Origin: Serratia nematodiphila DZ0503SBS1
Lineage (GTDB): Bacteria; Pseudomonadota; Gammaproteobacteria; Enterobacterales; Enterobacteriaceae
DNA: 64,000 bases
NCBI RefSeq assembly: GCF_000738675.1
Contig: NZ_JPUX01000001.1
Coordinates: forward strand, 558,001 to 622,000
Direction of reading: 5' to 3'
A program made the position numbers and the translations under genes. Positions 16,924 to 25,202 of this stretch are shown here, in pieces (position 1 is the first letter of the stretch; every line of letters starts with the position of its first letter). The notes under the pieces are model-generated. The model made no database searches. It worked only from the letters and a program-made list of their open reading frames with translations, and was not told the DNA's origin.

Positions 16924-17562
16924 TTACCGTTCGGTGGTCGCGCTGACCAGTTGGCGATCGTATTCGTGCGTCGTAGCCCCTTCGAGCATCACCCATGCCG
17001 CATCCTCGTAGGAAACAAACGGGCCAGCATCGCGGTTGATCCGTACCGAGGCGCGAACGTCCTGGCTTCGATGGCCGACACTCGTCATGCGGCCTGCACA
17101 GAAGATCACGTAGTTGATGCCGGACTGCTGAATTGCATCGATACATGCACCGTGCGCGCGGTATGCGCTCTCAACCCAATTCCCCAGGTGCAGGAGCCGT
17201 TTGTAGTTGGGGGTGACACCGTCTTCATCCAGCACGTTCGTTGTGCCTGCGGGCCAGCACAGTTTACTGACTCCGTTTTGCTTGACCGCCGCGGCAAGCG
17301 TTTGTGCCAAGTGGGGGTCGGCACCACGTCCGGACAGGACAATGTCCACCCCGGATGACGCCTCGGTTACCACTTGTGGGTTAGTGCCATCGCCAACTAC
17401 GACCCGGTCCAGCTTAGCGAGAAGTTCACTCCCCAATGCAGCTTCAAGTTTCGTCTTGTTTCTCACAAGAACGGAGACTCGAAGACCTCGCTCGACCGCT
17501 TCGCGGACCATACTTGTTCCCAGGCCTCCCACGCCAATAATTAGTACGCTTTGTGATTGCAT
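16924..17562 (-). CDS. NAD(P)H-binding (NmrA/atypical SDR-like) protein
   Basis: A 212-residue protein with an N-terminal Rossmann fold: SVLIIGVGGLGTSMVREAV at residues 5-23, then RVSVLVRNKTKL, and VVVGDGTNPQVV. This is the pattern of NAD(P)H-binding atypical short-chain dehydrogenases related to NmrA. The substrate is unknown; relatives include redox sensors and quinone or flavin reductases. It follows an isochorismatase-fold hydrolase by 24 bases, so the two are probably one operon. No membrane segment or signal is seen. Confidence 0.78.
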   Translation of the reverse strand: MQSQSVLIIGVGGLGTSMVREAVERGLRVSVLVRNKTKLEAALGSELLAKLDRVVVGDGTNPQVVTEASSGVDIVLSGRGADPHLAQTLAAAVKQNGVSKLCWPAGTTNVLDEDGVTPNYKRLLHLGNWVESAYRAHGACIDAIQQSGINYVIFCAGRMTSVGHRSQDVRASVRINRDAGPFVSYEDAAWVMLEGATTHEYDRQLVSATTER

Positions 17563-17586
17563 TCACCTTTCCTCCTCAGTGATCCA

Positions 17587-18174
17587 TCAGCCCTGCAAGG
17601 CAGGCATTACCACTTCCTGAACGATTTGGCCGCCTTCTGGCGTCGCCCAGTTTCCGGTCAGTTCGGCGATCACCTGATTGGTACTTGTCAACGTTACGCC
17701 GTTCTTCTCCATACGGCTCAGGGCTATTTCGTCTGCGAACTTGGTCGGGGAGGCTCCTGCATCGGCCACAACCTGAACCTCGTAACCCTCACTCACCAGA
17801 CTGAGCGCCGGATAGACAGTGCATACATCATTGGTCACGCCGGCGATGATGATCTTCCTGCGACCGCTTGCCTTCACCGCTGCCGCGAAATTCTCGTCAT
17901 CCATCGCGTTGACGATGCCCAGCCGCTTGACACGGGCGGCGAACTCATCCGGCAGGATAGTTTCCAGTTCAGAGAGCAGCGGCCCTTGCGCATATTCCTC
18001 CATGCTGGAAGTCAGGACTGTCGGAATTTTGAGTATCCTGGCGGTCTTAGCCAACATTAGTGCATTGCGTTTGAGTTCCTCGAAGGGCATAGATTTAGCC
18101 CAACCCATCGTGCCGGTTTGATGATCGATCAGCAGCAGGACAGTGTTTTCACTGGTAAAACGGTCATAAGCCAT
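17587..18174 (-). CDS. Isochorismatase-family cysteine hydrolase (YcaC-like)
   Basis: A 195-residue cytosolic hydrolase of the isochorismatase fold, closest to YcaC-like enzymes. Asp17 in LLLIDHQ and the nucleophile Cys118 in AGVTNDVCTVYP are both present, with the cis-peptide region before the Cys. AAGGAG stands before the ATG. The natural substrate is unknown; the family cleaves amides or enol ethers. It leads an apparent operon with the NAD(P)-binding protein. A paralogue at 19585-20178 has Ser at the Cys position. Confidence 0.85.
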   Translation of the reverse strand: MAYDRFTSENTVLLLIDHQTGTMGWAKSMPFEELKRNALMLAKTARILKIPTVLTSSMEEYAQGPLLSELETILPDEFAARVKRLGIVNAMDDENFAAAVKASGRRKIIIAGVTNDVCTVYPALSLVSEGYEVQVVADAGASPTKFADEIALSRMEKNGVTLTSTNQVIAELTGNWATPEGGQIVQEVVMPALQG

Positions 18175-18390
18175 GATGAAACTCCTTTGAGTTCAGGTTT
18201 GTGTGTCGCGAGATCCGCGTGATATGTTGAATGATTGTGTCGCCACAAAGACCCCTCGTTAAGATTGCGGAGCTGGCGATCAGCTCCACAATTTTCGTGA
18301 CTAACGCTTCCGTGCGTCATATCTTGTTCTCTTCCAAAACGTGGTTACAAGCTGCGTTAGGGGTGGTCCGTTTACTTTAAATCAGCCAGC

Positions 18391-19467
18391 TTATCTGGAC
18401 TGTTCCAGTAAAGGATAGTCGATGTAGCCACGGCCTTCACCCTGGTAGAAGGTCGCTTTGTCTGCCTCGTTCAGCGGTGCGCCCTGTTTGAACCGCTCAA
18501 CCAGGTCAGGATTCGCAAGGAATGCCGTACCAAACGACACCAGGTCGGCGTCGCCCGAACGGATGGCCTGCGCCGCGCGTTCGGCGTCGTAGCCGCCGTT
18601 GGCGATGTAGATTCCGCCGAAACGGCGTTTGAGCTCGACGAAGTCGAATTCGCCCGCGCCGTACTGCAACACATGCAGGTAGGCCAGCCCGTACTGCGAG
18701 AGCAGTTCAGCGGCGTATCCGAACGTCTCGCGCGGGTTGCTGTCGCTCATGGAGAAGCCGTCGAAGATGGGCGAGAGGCGGATGCCGGTACGATCGGCGC
18801 CGAAAACCGGGATGACCGCTTCGACCACTTCTTTGAGGAAGCGGGCGCGGTTCTCCACCGAACCACCATAGGCATCGGTACGGGTATTAGTGCCGTCGCG
18901 CAGGAACTGGTCGATCAGGTAGCCGTTGGCCGCGTGAATTTCCACGCCGTCGAATCCGGCCAGCCTGGCGTTTTCGGCGGCCTTGCGGAAGTCGGCGACG
19001 ATGCCGGGGATCTCCAGAATGTCCAGCGCGCGCGGGGTTTCCAGCGTCTTGAGGCCCTCGGGGGTGAAGATTTCGCCCTCGGCCTTGATCGCCGACGGCG
19101 CTATGGGCAGGACGCCGCTGGGCTGCACGGCGCGATGCGACAGTCGGCCAGTGTGCCAGATTTGCAGAAAGATCAGGCCGCCTTCGGCATGGACGGCATC
19201 GGTGACCAGCTTCCAGCCGGCGATCTGCGCGTCGGTGAAGATCCCGGGCGTGCGCGGATAGCCCTTGGCCTGGGCCGAGACTTGAGAGGACTCGGTGATG
19301 ATGAGGCCGGCGCTGGCCCGCTGACGGTAATACTCGGCGATCAGCGCGGTTGCCGTGTCTCCCGCGCCGGCGCGGCTGCGCGTCAACGGTGACATGACCA
19401 TATGGTTCCGGAGCGTGAGTGCGCCTACTTTGGCGGGAGAAAACAGCGGTTCGAGAGTGTTACTCAT
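18391..19467 (-). CDS. Old yellow enzyme family alkene reductase (NemA-like)
   Basis: A 358-residue FMN-dependent oxidoreductase of full family length that reduces activated C=C bonds and nitro compounds with NAD(P)H. It starts with LFSPAKVGALTLRNHMVMSPLTRSRA-type FMN-binding sequence, has LQIWHTGRLSH near residue 100, HAANGYLIDQFL near 182-193 (substrate His-Asn pair) and RTDAYGGSVENRARF after it, and ends with a phosphate-binding region (YIANGGYDAERA, LVSFGTAFLANPDL). It lies between two isochorismatase-fold hydrolases on the same strand; AGAAGG precedes the start. Confidence 0.92.
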   Translation of the reverse strand: MSNTLEPLFSPAKVGALTLRNHMVMSPLTRSRAGAGDTATALIAEYYRQRASAGLIITESSQVSAQAKGYPRTPGIFTDAQIAGWKLVTDAVHAEGGLIFLQIWHTGRLSHRAVQPSGVLPIAPSAIKAEGEIFTPEGLKTLETPRALDILEIPGIVADFRKAAENARLAGFDGVEIHAANGYLIDQFLRDGTNTRTDAYGGSVENRARFLKEVVEAVIPVFGADRTGIRLSPIFDGFSMSDSNPRETFGYAAELLSQYGLAYLHVLQYGAGEFDFVELKRRFGGIYIANGGYDAERAAQAIRSGDADLVSFGTAFLANPDLVERFKQGAPLNEADKATFYQGEGRGYIDYPLLEQSR

Positions 19468-19584
19468 GATGGTTTACCTTCTTTCAAAAGAGATCGGTCG
19501 ATCCTGGGTTTAACAACGCGGTTGCCCGCAATTTCCTGCCTTGCCTGATCAGCCACGGTGCCGGCGAACAAGCATTCGGGATTT

Positions 19585-20178
19585 TTAGCGCTGGAAGATT
19601 TCTTCCATGACATCCAGAACCTGGCTGCCCTCTGGCATTCGCCAGTTGCCAACCAACTGCGCGATTGCGCTTCTCGTGCTGGAGACGGTGACGCCGGCCT
19701 GTGCCATGTGATTAAGGGATGCGAAGCTGTCGGCTTGATTTCTCCAGCCGCCTGCATCGACGATGACATGGACGCGATAACCGAGTTGTACCAGGCTTTG
19801 GGCAGTGAACTCGATGCTCATGTCGAGTGCCGCTCCCGCGATGACGATGTTCTTCCGGCCGATTGCCTGCACAGCCTCGGCAAAGGCCAGGTCATCCATC
19901 GCATTCAATGTTTTGGTCATGCCTGCACGCCTGACCCGAGCGGCAAACGCCTCCGGCAGCAGCGACTCCAGCTCGCTCAACAAAGGTCCTGGCGCATCGC
20001 CCTCCATGCTGCTGCTCAACACGACTGGCAGCTTCGCGATTTGAGCGGTCTTTGCCAGCAACAGCACATTGCGCTTCATGTCCTCATAGGCAATGGATCG
20101 CACCCAGTTCATCGTGCCGACCTGGTGGTCGATGAGCAGCAAGGCGGTGTTGCCGGCGCTGATGCGTTCACTGCTCAT
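19585..20178 (-). CDS. Isochorismatase-fold protein with Cys-to-Ser change at the nucleophile
   Basis: A 197-residue paralogue of the hydrolase at 17587-18174, alignable along its length (LLLIDHQ at residues 14-20, GPLLSELESLLP, NAMDD). At the catalytic position the other copy has TNDVCTVY; here it is ALDMSIEF, so Ser121 replaces the nucleophilic Cys. It may be a serine-dependent enzyme, a binding protein or inactive. The start overlaps the stop of the pirin gene by four bases (ATGA), so the two are translationally coupled. Confidence 0.82.
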   Translation of the reverse strand: MSSERISAGNTALLLIDHQVGTMNWVRSIAYEDMKRNVLLLAKTAQIAKLPVVLSSSMEGDAPGPLLSELESLLPEAFAARVRRAGMTKTLNAMDDLAFAEAVQAIGRKNIVIAGAALDMSIEFTAQSLVQLGYRVHVIVDAGGWRNQADSFASLNHMAQAGVTVSSTRSAIAQLVGNWRMPEGSQVLDVMEEIFQR

Positions 20179-21029
20179 GATGACCGTCCGTGATCCTGAG
20201 TGCCGACGGGCCGGCCACCGAAGAACACCACTTTGGCACTGCCTTCGACCGCTTCGAGAGTGATACGACGCTGTTTTTCCTGCTGCGAAAAAATGGGCAG
20301 TTTGAAATCGTCACGTGCGAAGCGACGGCCATCTACCAGCAGCGTTCCGAAGATCGGGATGACGAAAGCACAGTGATGGGAAAAAATCGGCAAGACCAGC
20401 TTGGCACCATCATCCAGCGATATGTCCAGGACATCGACGGGCGTTGGCGGCATCAGCGGGGAGCGGGCTTGCCCAAAGACTCCAAGTGGCACGCGCACTT
20501 TGACGCCGGGCATCTGCACAACGGGCACGTTATGCGGCTCCAGGCTCAAGGCATCTGGGGCCATATCCTTTTGATGCGCAGCGAGTTCAATGAAGATTTG
20601 CAACGAATGCACGGTCCTGCCGGTTTCCGCCGGTATCTCCTCATGCATGATCCCACTCCCTGCCGTCGTCCAGTGTAAACCGCCGGGCAGGATCAGATTG
20701 CGATTGCCCAGCGAATCGCGATTGTTGATACCGGTTTCCGAATCGAGGAACACATAAGACACGGCGGAAAAGCCATAGTGGCCATGCGGCGGAAAGGTGG
20801 GTGCGCTCATCCAGACATGGTCAACTCCCAGGAATGGATCGAGTGGCGTGCCGGTGTTGCGCAGGCTGCATGCCCTGAAATGGCTGCCGCGATTGGCAGG
20901 CAGTAGCGAAGTGATAACGGGTGATGTGACAGAAGCGCCTGCCTCATCGCGAGCGCTATGGGACGGGCAAACGCGATCAGGACGCGGAGCGTCGGCTTGA
21001 TGCCCCGCTGGTTGCTTGCGTCGTTGCAC
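20175..21029 (-). CDS. Pirin family protein
   Basis: A 284-residue bicupin. The N-terminal cupin has FPPHGHYGFSAVSYVF (about residues 80-95) and LHWTTAGSGIMHEE, where His, His, His and Glu bind a metal in pirins. Bacterial pirins are reported as quercetinases or regulators of central metabolism; the substrate here is unknown. The first 35 residues do not resemble the family, so a later start is possible. It is coupled to the Ser-variant hydrolase and divergent from a LysR regulator, which suggests LysR control of pirin, hydrolase and perhaps the reductase. Confidence 0.85.
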   Translation of the reverse strand: MQRRKQPAGHQADAPRPDRVCPSHSARDEAGASVTSPVITSLLPANRGSHFRACSLRNTGTPLDPFLGVDHVWMSAPTFPPHGHYGFSAVSYVFLDSETGINNRDSLGNRNLILPGGLHWTTAGSGIMHEEIPAETGRTVHSLQIFIELAAHQKDMAPDALSLEPHNVPVVQMPGVKVRVPLGVFGQARSPLMPPTPVDVLDISLDDGAKLVLPIFSHHCAFVIPIFGTLLVDGRRFARDDFKLPIFSQQEKQRRITLEAVEGSAKVVFFGGRPVGTQDHGRSS

Positions 21030-21098
21030 GATGATGTCCTCGAAGTTGCCTCGTTGCAGGAATCATCTCTCTAATCAATTTTGAAATAAATATGGTAT

Positions 21099-21119
21099 TG
21101 TGTAGAGGACTGCTACACA
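21099..21119. promoter_or_regulatory. LysR-type operator between pirin and LysR genes
   Basis: TGTGTAG and CTACACA, 7-bp perfect arms spaced by 7 bases, with the T-N11-A core expected of LysR sites. It ends 9 bases before the LysR start codon and 70 bases upstream of the pirin start, fitting a site for both autoregulation and activation of the divergent operon. Confidence 0.68.
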
Positions 21120-21128
21120 GGTGAAACA

Positions 21129-22007
21129 ATGGAACCAGAACTCAATGACATCCGGCTGTTTGTGGAGGTCGCCAGGGCCAGGAGCTTCCGGCAGGCAGCC
21201 GATGCGATCGGGATACCGAACCCTACGCTGTCACGCCGTGTCAGCGCTCTGGAGAAGGCCATCGGCCTGCGTCTGCTGCATCGCACGACACGAAAGGTGG
21301 AACTGACCGAGGCTGGTCAAATTTATTTCGAGCGTTGCAGGCGCATCGTGGACGAGGCCCGTCTGGCACACGAACAACTGGGTGAAATGCTCGCCCAACC
21401 CAGTGGCTTGTTGCGGGCGTCTTTTCCCGTTGACTTCGCCGTGACCTACCTGACGCCGCTGGTAGTCGAATTCGCCAGTCGCTATCCAGGAATCACCTTC
21501 GATTTCGATCTCACGCCCAGGAGAGTTGATCTGGTGAGCGAACCGTTTGACGTGGCGATACGCACGGGTAAACCAGAGAATTCGCAACTGATCGCGCGTC
21601 TGCTGGCTGAGCTGCCTGCTTATCTCTATGCCTCGCCCCGATACCTCGAACGTATGGGCGAACCCGGTGAACCTGCTGATCTGGAGCGGCACGAGTGTCT
21701 TGGCATCCTGAAAGCAACATCGTGGACACTGCATGACGAGACAACCACAACGACGATTTCGTTTGGTGGAGGCCGGTTTACACTCAACAGCATCGGGATG
21801 ATTAGACAGTTAGCGGTGCTCGATATGGGCATCATCCTGGTGCCCGGGCAACTGGTAGCCGATGACCTGGCCAGTGGAAGATTGCGACAAGTGTTGCCGC
21901 AATGGAGAGGAGATCCCGTGCCTGTCTATGCGATCACTGAAACACGTCTGCTACCGGCGAAGACGCAGCGTTTCATTGAGTTTTTGCGCGAGCGGTTGCG
22001 CCGATAG
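21129..22007 (+). CDS. LysR-family transcriptional regulator
   Basis: A 292-residue regulator of normal length. The winged helix-turn-helix covers about residues 5-64 (DIRLFVEVARARSFRQAAD, then PNPTLSRRVSALEKAIGLRLLHRTTRKV). The effector domain follows from about residue 90 and includes DVAIRTGKPENSQLIARLL, placing it in the group with AaeR/DsdC-like and Pseudomonas redox regulators. It is transcribed away from the pirin-hydrolase-reductase genes and has a T-N11-A palindrome just before it. The likely ligand is a substrate of those enzymes. Confidence 0.9.
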   Translation: MEPELNDIRLFVEVARARSFRQAADAIGIPNPTLSRRVSALEKAIGLRLLHRTTRKVELTEAGQIYFERCRRIVDEARLAHEQLGEMLAQPSGLLRASFPVDFAVTYLTPLVVEFASRYPGITFDFDLTPRRVDLVSEPFDVAIRTGKPENSQLIARLLAELPAYLYASPRYLERMGEPGEPADLERHECLGILKATSWTLHDETTTTTISFGGGRFTLNSIGMIRQLAVLDMGIILVPGQLVADDLASGRLRQVLPQWRGDPVPVYAITETRLLPAKTQRFIEFLRERLRR

Positions 22008-22300
22008 CCTGGCAGATTTTTTATTTAATGAAGATCGCGGCCCCGTAAGATGGTTTGCCGTCACCCCAGGACTAACGGGTTCATGATCAGTTCACGGGAG
22101 ATTGCCGAGCGCAGGATCATCGTGCCCGTGCGCTGCGCGGACGAAATGGACGGGTAATGGCGCGCCGTACAATTCGCCCCTTTCTTTCAGGGGCGTGAGC
22201 GAACGCCACGGACGGCCCCGGGCGGGAAGTACCCCGCAATGCGGAGTGACCCACCCGGCAACCATGCATCACAAACACCTGCCGGACGCGGTCTCGCAAC
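22008..22300. other. Convergent intergenic gap
   Basis: About 290 GC-rich bases between the stops of the LysR and alcohol dehydrogenase genes. An inverted repeat GCCCCTTTCTTTCAGGGGC at 22178-22196 (GCCCCT...AGGGGC) may form a terminator-like hairpin. Nothing else identified. Confidence 0.4.
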
Positions 22301-23443
22301 CTATGAGGTTTCGCGTGGCACCTGCTCATCCATCAGCAGCACTGGCTTGATCACCCGACCCTCGCCACTGTCGCGAACGGCGTCGTTGATGCCGGACAGC
22401 GGGTAGTACTGCACCAGCCGGTCGAACGGGTACTGGCCCTTGCGGTAGTAGTCGAGCATCAGCGGCACCAGCGTCCGCGCCGAGCCGCCGCCAAGGGCGA
22501 TGCCTTTGACCGTCTTGCAGCCGCCGATCAGTTCGGGCACGTTGAAGGCGACGTCGCCGGCCGGAGCCACGAGGCCGAGCACGCCGCGCTGTGCCAGGAC
22601 ATCAAAAGCGGCACGGATAATCTCCGGGCGGCCGCTGGTGTCGAAAGCGACGTTCACGCCGGTTGGCGCGATCGCGCGGATCTTCTCCGCCGTGTCGCCA
22701 CCGCTGCTATCCACGCCATGGGTGGCGCCGAGCTCGGCGGACAGCGCCAAACGTTCCTGCACCCTGTCTATGGCGATGATGGTGGTGGCGCCGGCGATAC
22801 GTGCCGCCATGATCGCGCTCAGGCCCACCGCTCCGGTGCCGAACACGGCGACGATACTGCCGGGTACCACCGGCAGTTCGTTCCACATGGCCCCTGCACC
22901 GGTCATGAAGCCGCAGCCCAGCGGGCCAAGCAGTTGCAGCGGCAGGTCGGTATCGACCTTGATGACGTTGCGCTCGTTGGCCACAGCGTAGTCGGCGAAA
23001 GAGGACTGGCCGAAGAAACGGTCGTGCAGCGTGCTGCCGTCGTGGCTTTCGATGGCGTGGCTGCCGTCGGGGCGGCAGCCGCCGAAGCACAGCGGACGGA
23101 TGGAGATGCAGGAGGACGGCCGGCCCGCCTCGCACTCCTTGCAGGTACCGCAACTGAGGTAGCTCAACACCACATGGTCGCCCGGCTGCACGTAGCGCAC
23201 GGCCGAGCCGACTGCCTCGACCACCCCGGAGCCTTCGTGGCCGAGCACCGCCGGCAATGGCGTGGGCATCACGCCGTTGCGTACCGCGACATCGGTGTGG
23301 CACAGGCCGCTGGCAACCACGCGCACCAGCACCTCGTCGTCGCGGACATCATCCAGGCGTGCCGACTCGATAGCGAAGGCACCCCTGGGCTCGCGCACGA
23401 CGGCGGCGCGAAACTGAGCAGGAGCTTGGGCAGGCGTGTTCAT
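22301..23443 (-). CDS. Zinc-dependent NAD alcohol dehydrogenase (aryl-alcohol type)
   Basis: A 380-residue medium-chain dehydrogenase. Catalytic zinc ligands are Cys48 (SGLCHTD) and His69-Glu70 (GHEGSGVVEAVG). The structural zinc Cys set is at 98, 101, 104 and 112. The cofactor loop is VFGTGAVGLSAIMAA near residue 205. It resembles benzyl or aryl alcohol dehydrogenases such as XylB, which oxidise aromatic alcohols to aldehydes. Its start overlaps the stop of a truncated upstream gene as ATGA, so it was once the second gene of an operon that is now cut; its expression source is unclear. Confidence 0.9.
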   Translation of the reverse strand: MNTPAQAPAQFRAAVVREPRGAFAIESARLDDVRDDEVLVRVVASGLCHTDVAVRNGVMPTPLPAVLGHEGSGVVEAVGSAVRYVQPGDHVVLSYLSCGTCKECEAGRPSSCISIRPLCFGGCRPDGSHAIESHDGSTLHDRFFGQSSFADYAVANERNVIKVDTDLPLQLLGPLGCGFMTGAGAMWNELPVVPGSIVAVFGTGAVGLSAIMAARIAGATTIIAIDRVQERLALSAELGATHGVDSSGGDTAEKIRAIAPTGVNVAFDTSGRPEIIRAAFDVLAQRGVLGLVAPAGDVAFNVPELIGGCKTVKGIALGGGSARTLVPLMLDYYRKGQYPFDRLVQYYPLSGINDAVRDSGEGRVIKPVLLMDEQVPRETS

Positions 23444-23496
23444 ACGGCCTTCCTGGGCAAAGCGATGTTGATGATCTTGGGTTGGGTGAACTCATC
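23440..23496 (-). pseudogene. C-terminal remnant of a gene upstream of the alcohol dehydrogenase
   Basis: In the minus strand a frame ending in TGA at 23442-23440 overlaps the dehydrogenase ATG as ATGA and reads DEFTQPKIINIALPRKAV back to about 23496, where a TAG appears a few codons further up. The four-base overlap and plausible tail suggest the last 18 codons of an operon partner whose 5' part was lost. This marks the right edge of the foreign segment. The next 250 bases to 23752 contain only a weak repeat (GGACGC at 23670 / GCGTCC at 23693). Confidence 0.5.
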
Positions 23497-23752
23497 AGGC
23501 CGATGGAGCTACGGCTTACCAGCGATATCAGCGGTATTCCTGCGCTGACCGCCCAGTGCAATATGAACGCTTGCCTGATGACGAGGGATTTTTCGTTTGT
23601 CGGCTATTACCTGACCCATTCCCTGAGCATAAGAGGCTCATGCCCAACGAGATGAATATAGCGATAAAAGGACGCCCGGCCACATAGGCTGAGCGTCCAG
23701 GGATTACGCCGTTTTATTTACCACGGCTCAGACTATCTATATGGTCAGCGTA

Positions 23753-24070
23753 TCATTGCATCATTGCACGTCGGTTATCAAAGTATCGGGCATGATTGTA
23801 GGTTCCACGGATACTGTTTTTATCCACATGAGCCAGTTGCATCTCAATCCAGACTGTATTAAAGCCCTGCTCATTCAAATTGATGCTCATGGTGTGCTGA
23901 AAGCCATGACCGGTAGCCTTGCTATCGTAGCTGATACGTTTGATCACCATGTTAATACTGGCTTCACTTATTAGTTTGTTGATGTTGCAACTCCCTGGAA
24001 ATACCTGTAGGTACTGACCGGAGTAGATGTGAAGCTCCTGAAGTATTGCCAGAACTTGATCAGATGTCAT
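23753..24070 (-). pseudogene. Phage integrase C-terminal remnant (P4-like tyrosine recombinase)
   Basis: About 105 residues matching the C-terminal quarter of a P4-type integrase: INMVIKRISYDSKATGHGFQHTMS, then WIEMQLAHVDKNSIRGTYNHARY with the nucleophile Tyr. The catalytic HxxR is HGFQ, so the second Arg is lost, and everything before this part, including the first catalytic Arg, is missing. It resembles the remnant at 28122-28256. It probably marks the integrase-proximal end of an older island. Confidence 0.85.
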
Positions 24071-24198
24071 CGGCGTTTCTTCATGCTGTTTTCAGGGAGC
24101 GACCATGGCGCATTCTTCAGTTCAAATTCTTGCACGGAAAAGTTCTGCCAGCTTAACGGTTGCATTCACGCTGAGTCCCCGCCAGTGCTTAGAAAAGC

Positions 24199-24220
24199 GG
24201 GTATCCTGTTATGGATACCC
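24199..24220. repeat. Hairpin between integrase remnant and ParB-like gene
   Basis: Perfect 8-bp arms (GGGTATCC / GGATACCC) with a 6-base loop, followed on the plus strand by TTATATCT. It lies 74 bases beyond the stop of the leftward ParB-like gene and may be its terminator. The surrounding 24071-24293 holds no gene. Confidence 0.45.
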
Positions 24221-24293
24221 TTATATCTCTGTGATGAGTATGTGGCGGGATGACGAATGACAGATTAGATATGTTTATGTCGCTGGTTTTCTT

Positions 24294-25187
24294 TCAGACA
24301 GAATGCTGGCCAGGCTGAATCTCGTTCAGATGTTTAACCCCCAGCACCTTCTTCAAGACGTCAAGATACTCACTTTTGTTATCATATAGCCAATGAATAA
24401 CCTCATTCTTACTGAGAAGTTTTGCAATGTATGATCTCACAACCATCAGGTTGAGATTGTTTTCTGCAAATTCATTCTCGATATCTTGCGTTTCAACTTG
24501 AAGCGCGGCCATTTCCTTTTCAAGTCGTGCAAGCGTTTTGATCATATCTTTATCATCAGGAGCATTATCTGGCTTTCTGACCAAATGCTCAGCAGGTAAG
24601 ACATGTAACATAGATAGAGCGAATTTTTTAGTAAAATTATTCAATGTCACCATTGTTGACACAAAATCCATCTGTTTGTGGAGTTTTATTTTTTTAAGAA
24701 CATCCAAGACGTTTTGCGATACGTTTTTATCAGCCAGTAACGCGAGTGCTTCCTTCGAAATTCCTTCGGAAATACGGAGTCTGGTGTTAATTATTCCCTG
24801 AGATAATCCAAGAACGGCACACAATTTTTCCACCGATACACCAGATTCAACCGCTTTCTGGAGCATCCTTTGCTCCTGAAGTATGGTTAAATGATTTACC
24901 CTTTTGTTATATGAATATGTATCTTCAACCGGTGATATGAGGCAATGTGCATGTGTAATTTCCAGATCTTTTAAAGCTTCGATACGTAAATGCCCGTCGA
25001 GAATTCTATGTTCCCCATTTTCTGTAATAAAAATTATAACAGGCTCAATTAAACCTATTTCAGCTATTGATGTCAGTATTTGTTTGTACTTATTACTGGC
25101 CCTGACATTAACCGGAATAGATCTCGATGGCAACAAGAGCTCGATAGGATACAGGTGAAAATGGTTGTTAAAACATTGTTTAATCAT
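24294..25187 (-). CDS. ParB-like protein with RepB-type C-terminal domain
   Basis: A 297-residue protein. Residues about 10-95 form a ParB N-terminal fold, with VIIFITENGEHRILDGHLRIEALKDL (the ParB GxxR-type loop). A helix-turn-helix follows (VEKLCAVLGLSQGIINTRL, about 118-136). The C-terminal half resembles the plasmid partitioning RepB domain and has a coiled-coil stretch (ARLEKEMAALQVETQDIENEF). It is the third gene of a recombinase-ParB-ParB unit, 15 bases after the second. No ParA-type ATPase is nearby, so a standard segregation role is doubtful. Confidence 0.82.
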   Translation of the reverse strand: MIKQCFNNHFHLYPIELLLPSRSIPVNVRASNKYKQILTSIAEIGLIEPVIIFITENGEHRILDGHLRIEALKDLEITHAHCLISPVEDTYSYNKRVNHLTILQEQRMLQKAVESGVSVEKLCAVLGLSQGIINTRLRISEGISKEALALLADKNVSQNVLDVLKKIKLHKQMDFVSTMVTLNNFTKKFALSMLHVLPAEHLVRKPDNAPDDKDMIKTLARLEKEMAALQVETQDIENEFAENNLNLMVVRSYIAKLLSKNEVIHWLYDNKSEYLDVLKKVLGVKHLNEIQPGQHSV

Positions 25188-25202
25188 TTCATTGCTCTCT
25201 TT

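Noticed and set aside
22718..23548. Plus-strand frame opposite the alcohol dehydrogenase
   Set aside because: Antisense to a gene with all zinc and NAD motifs.
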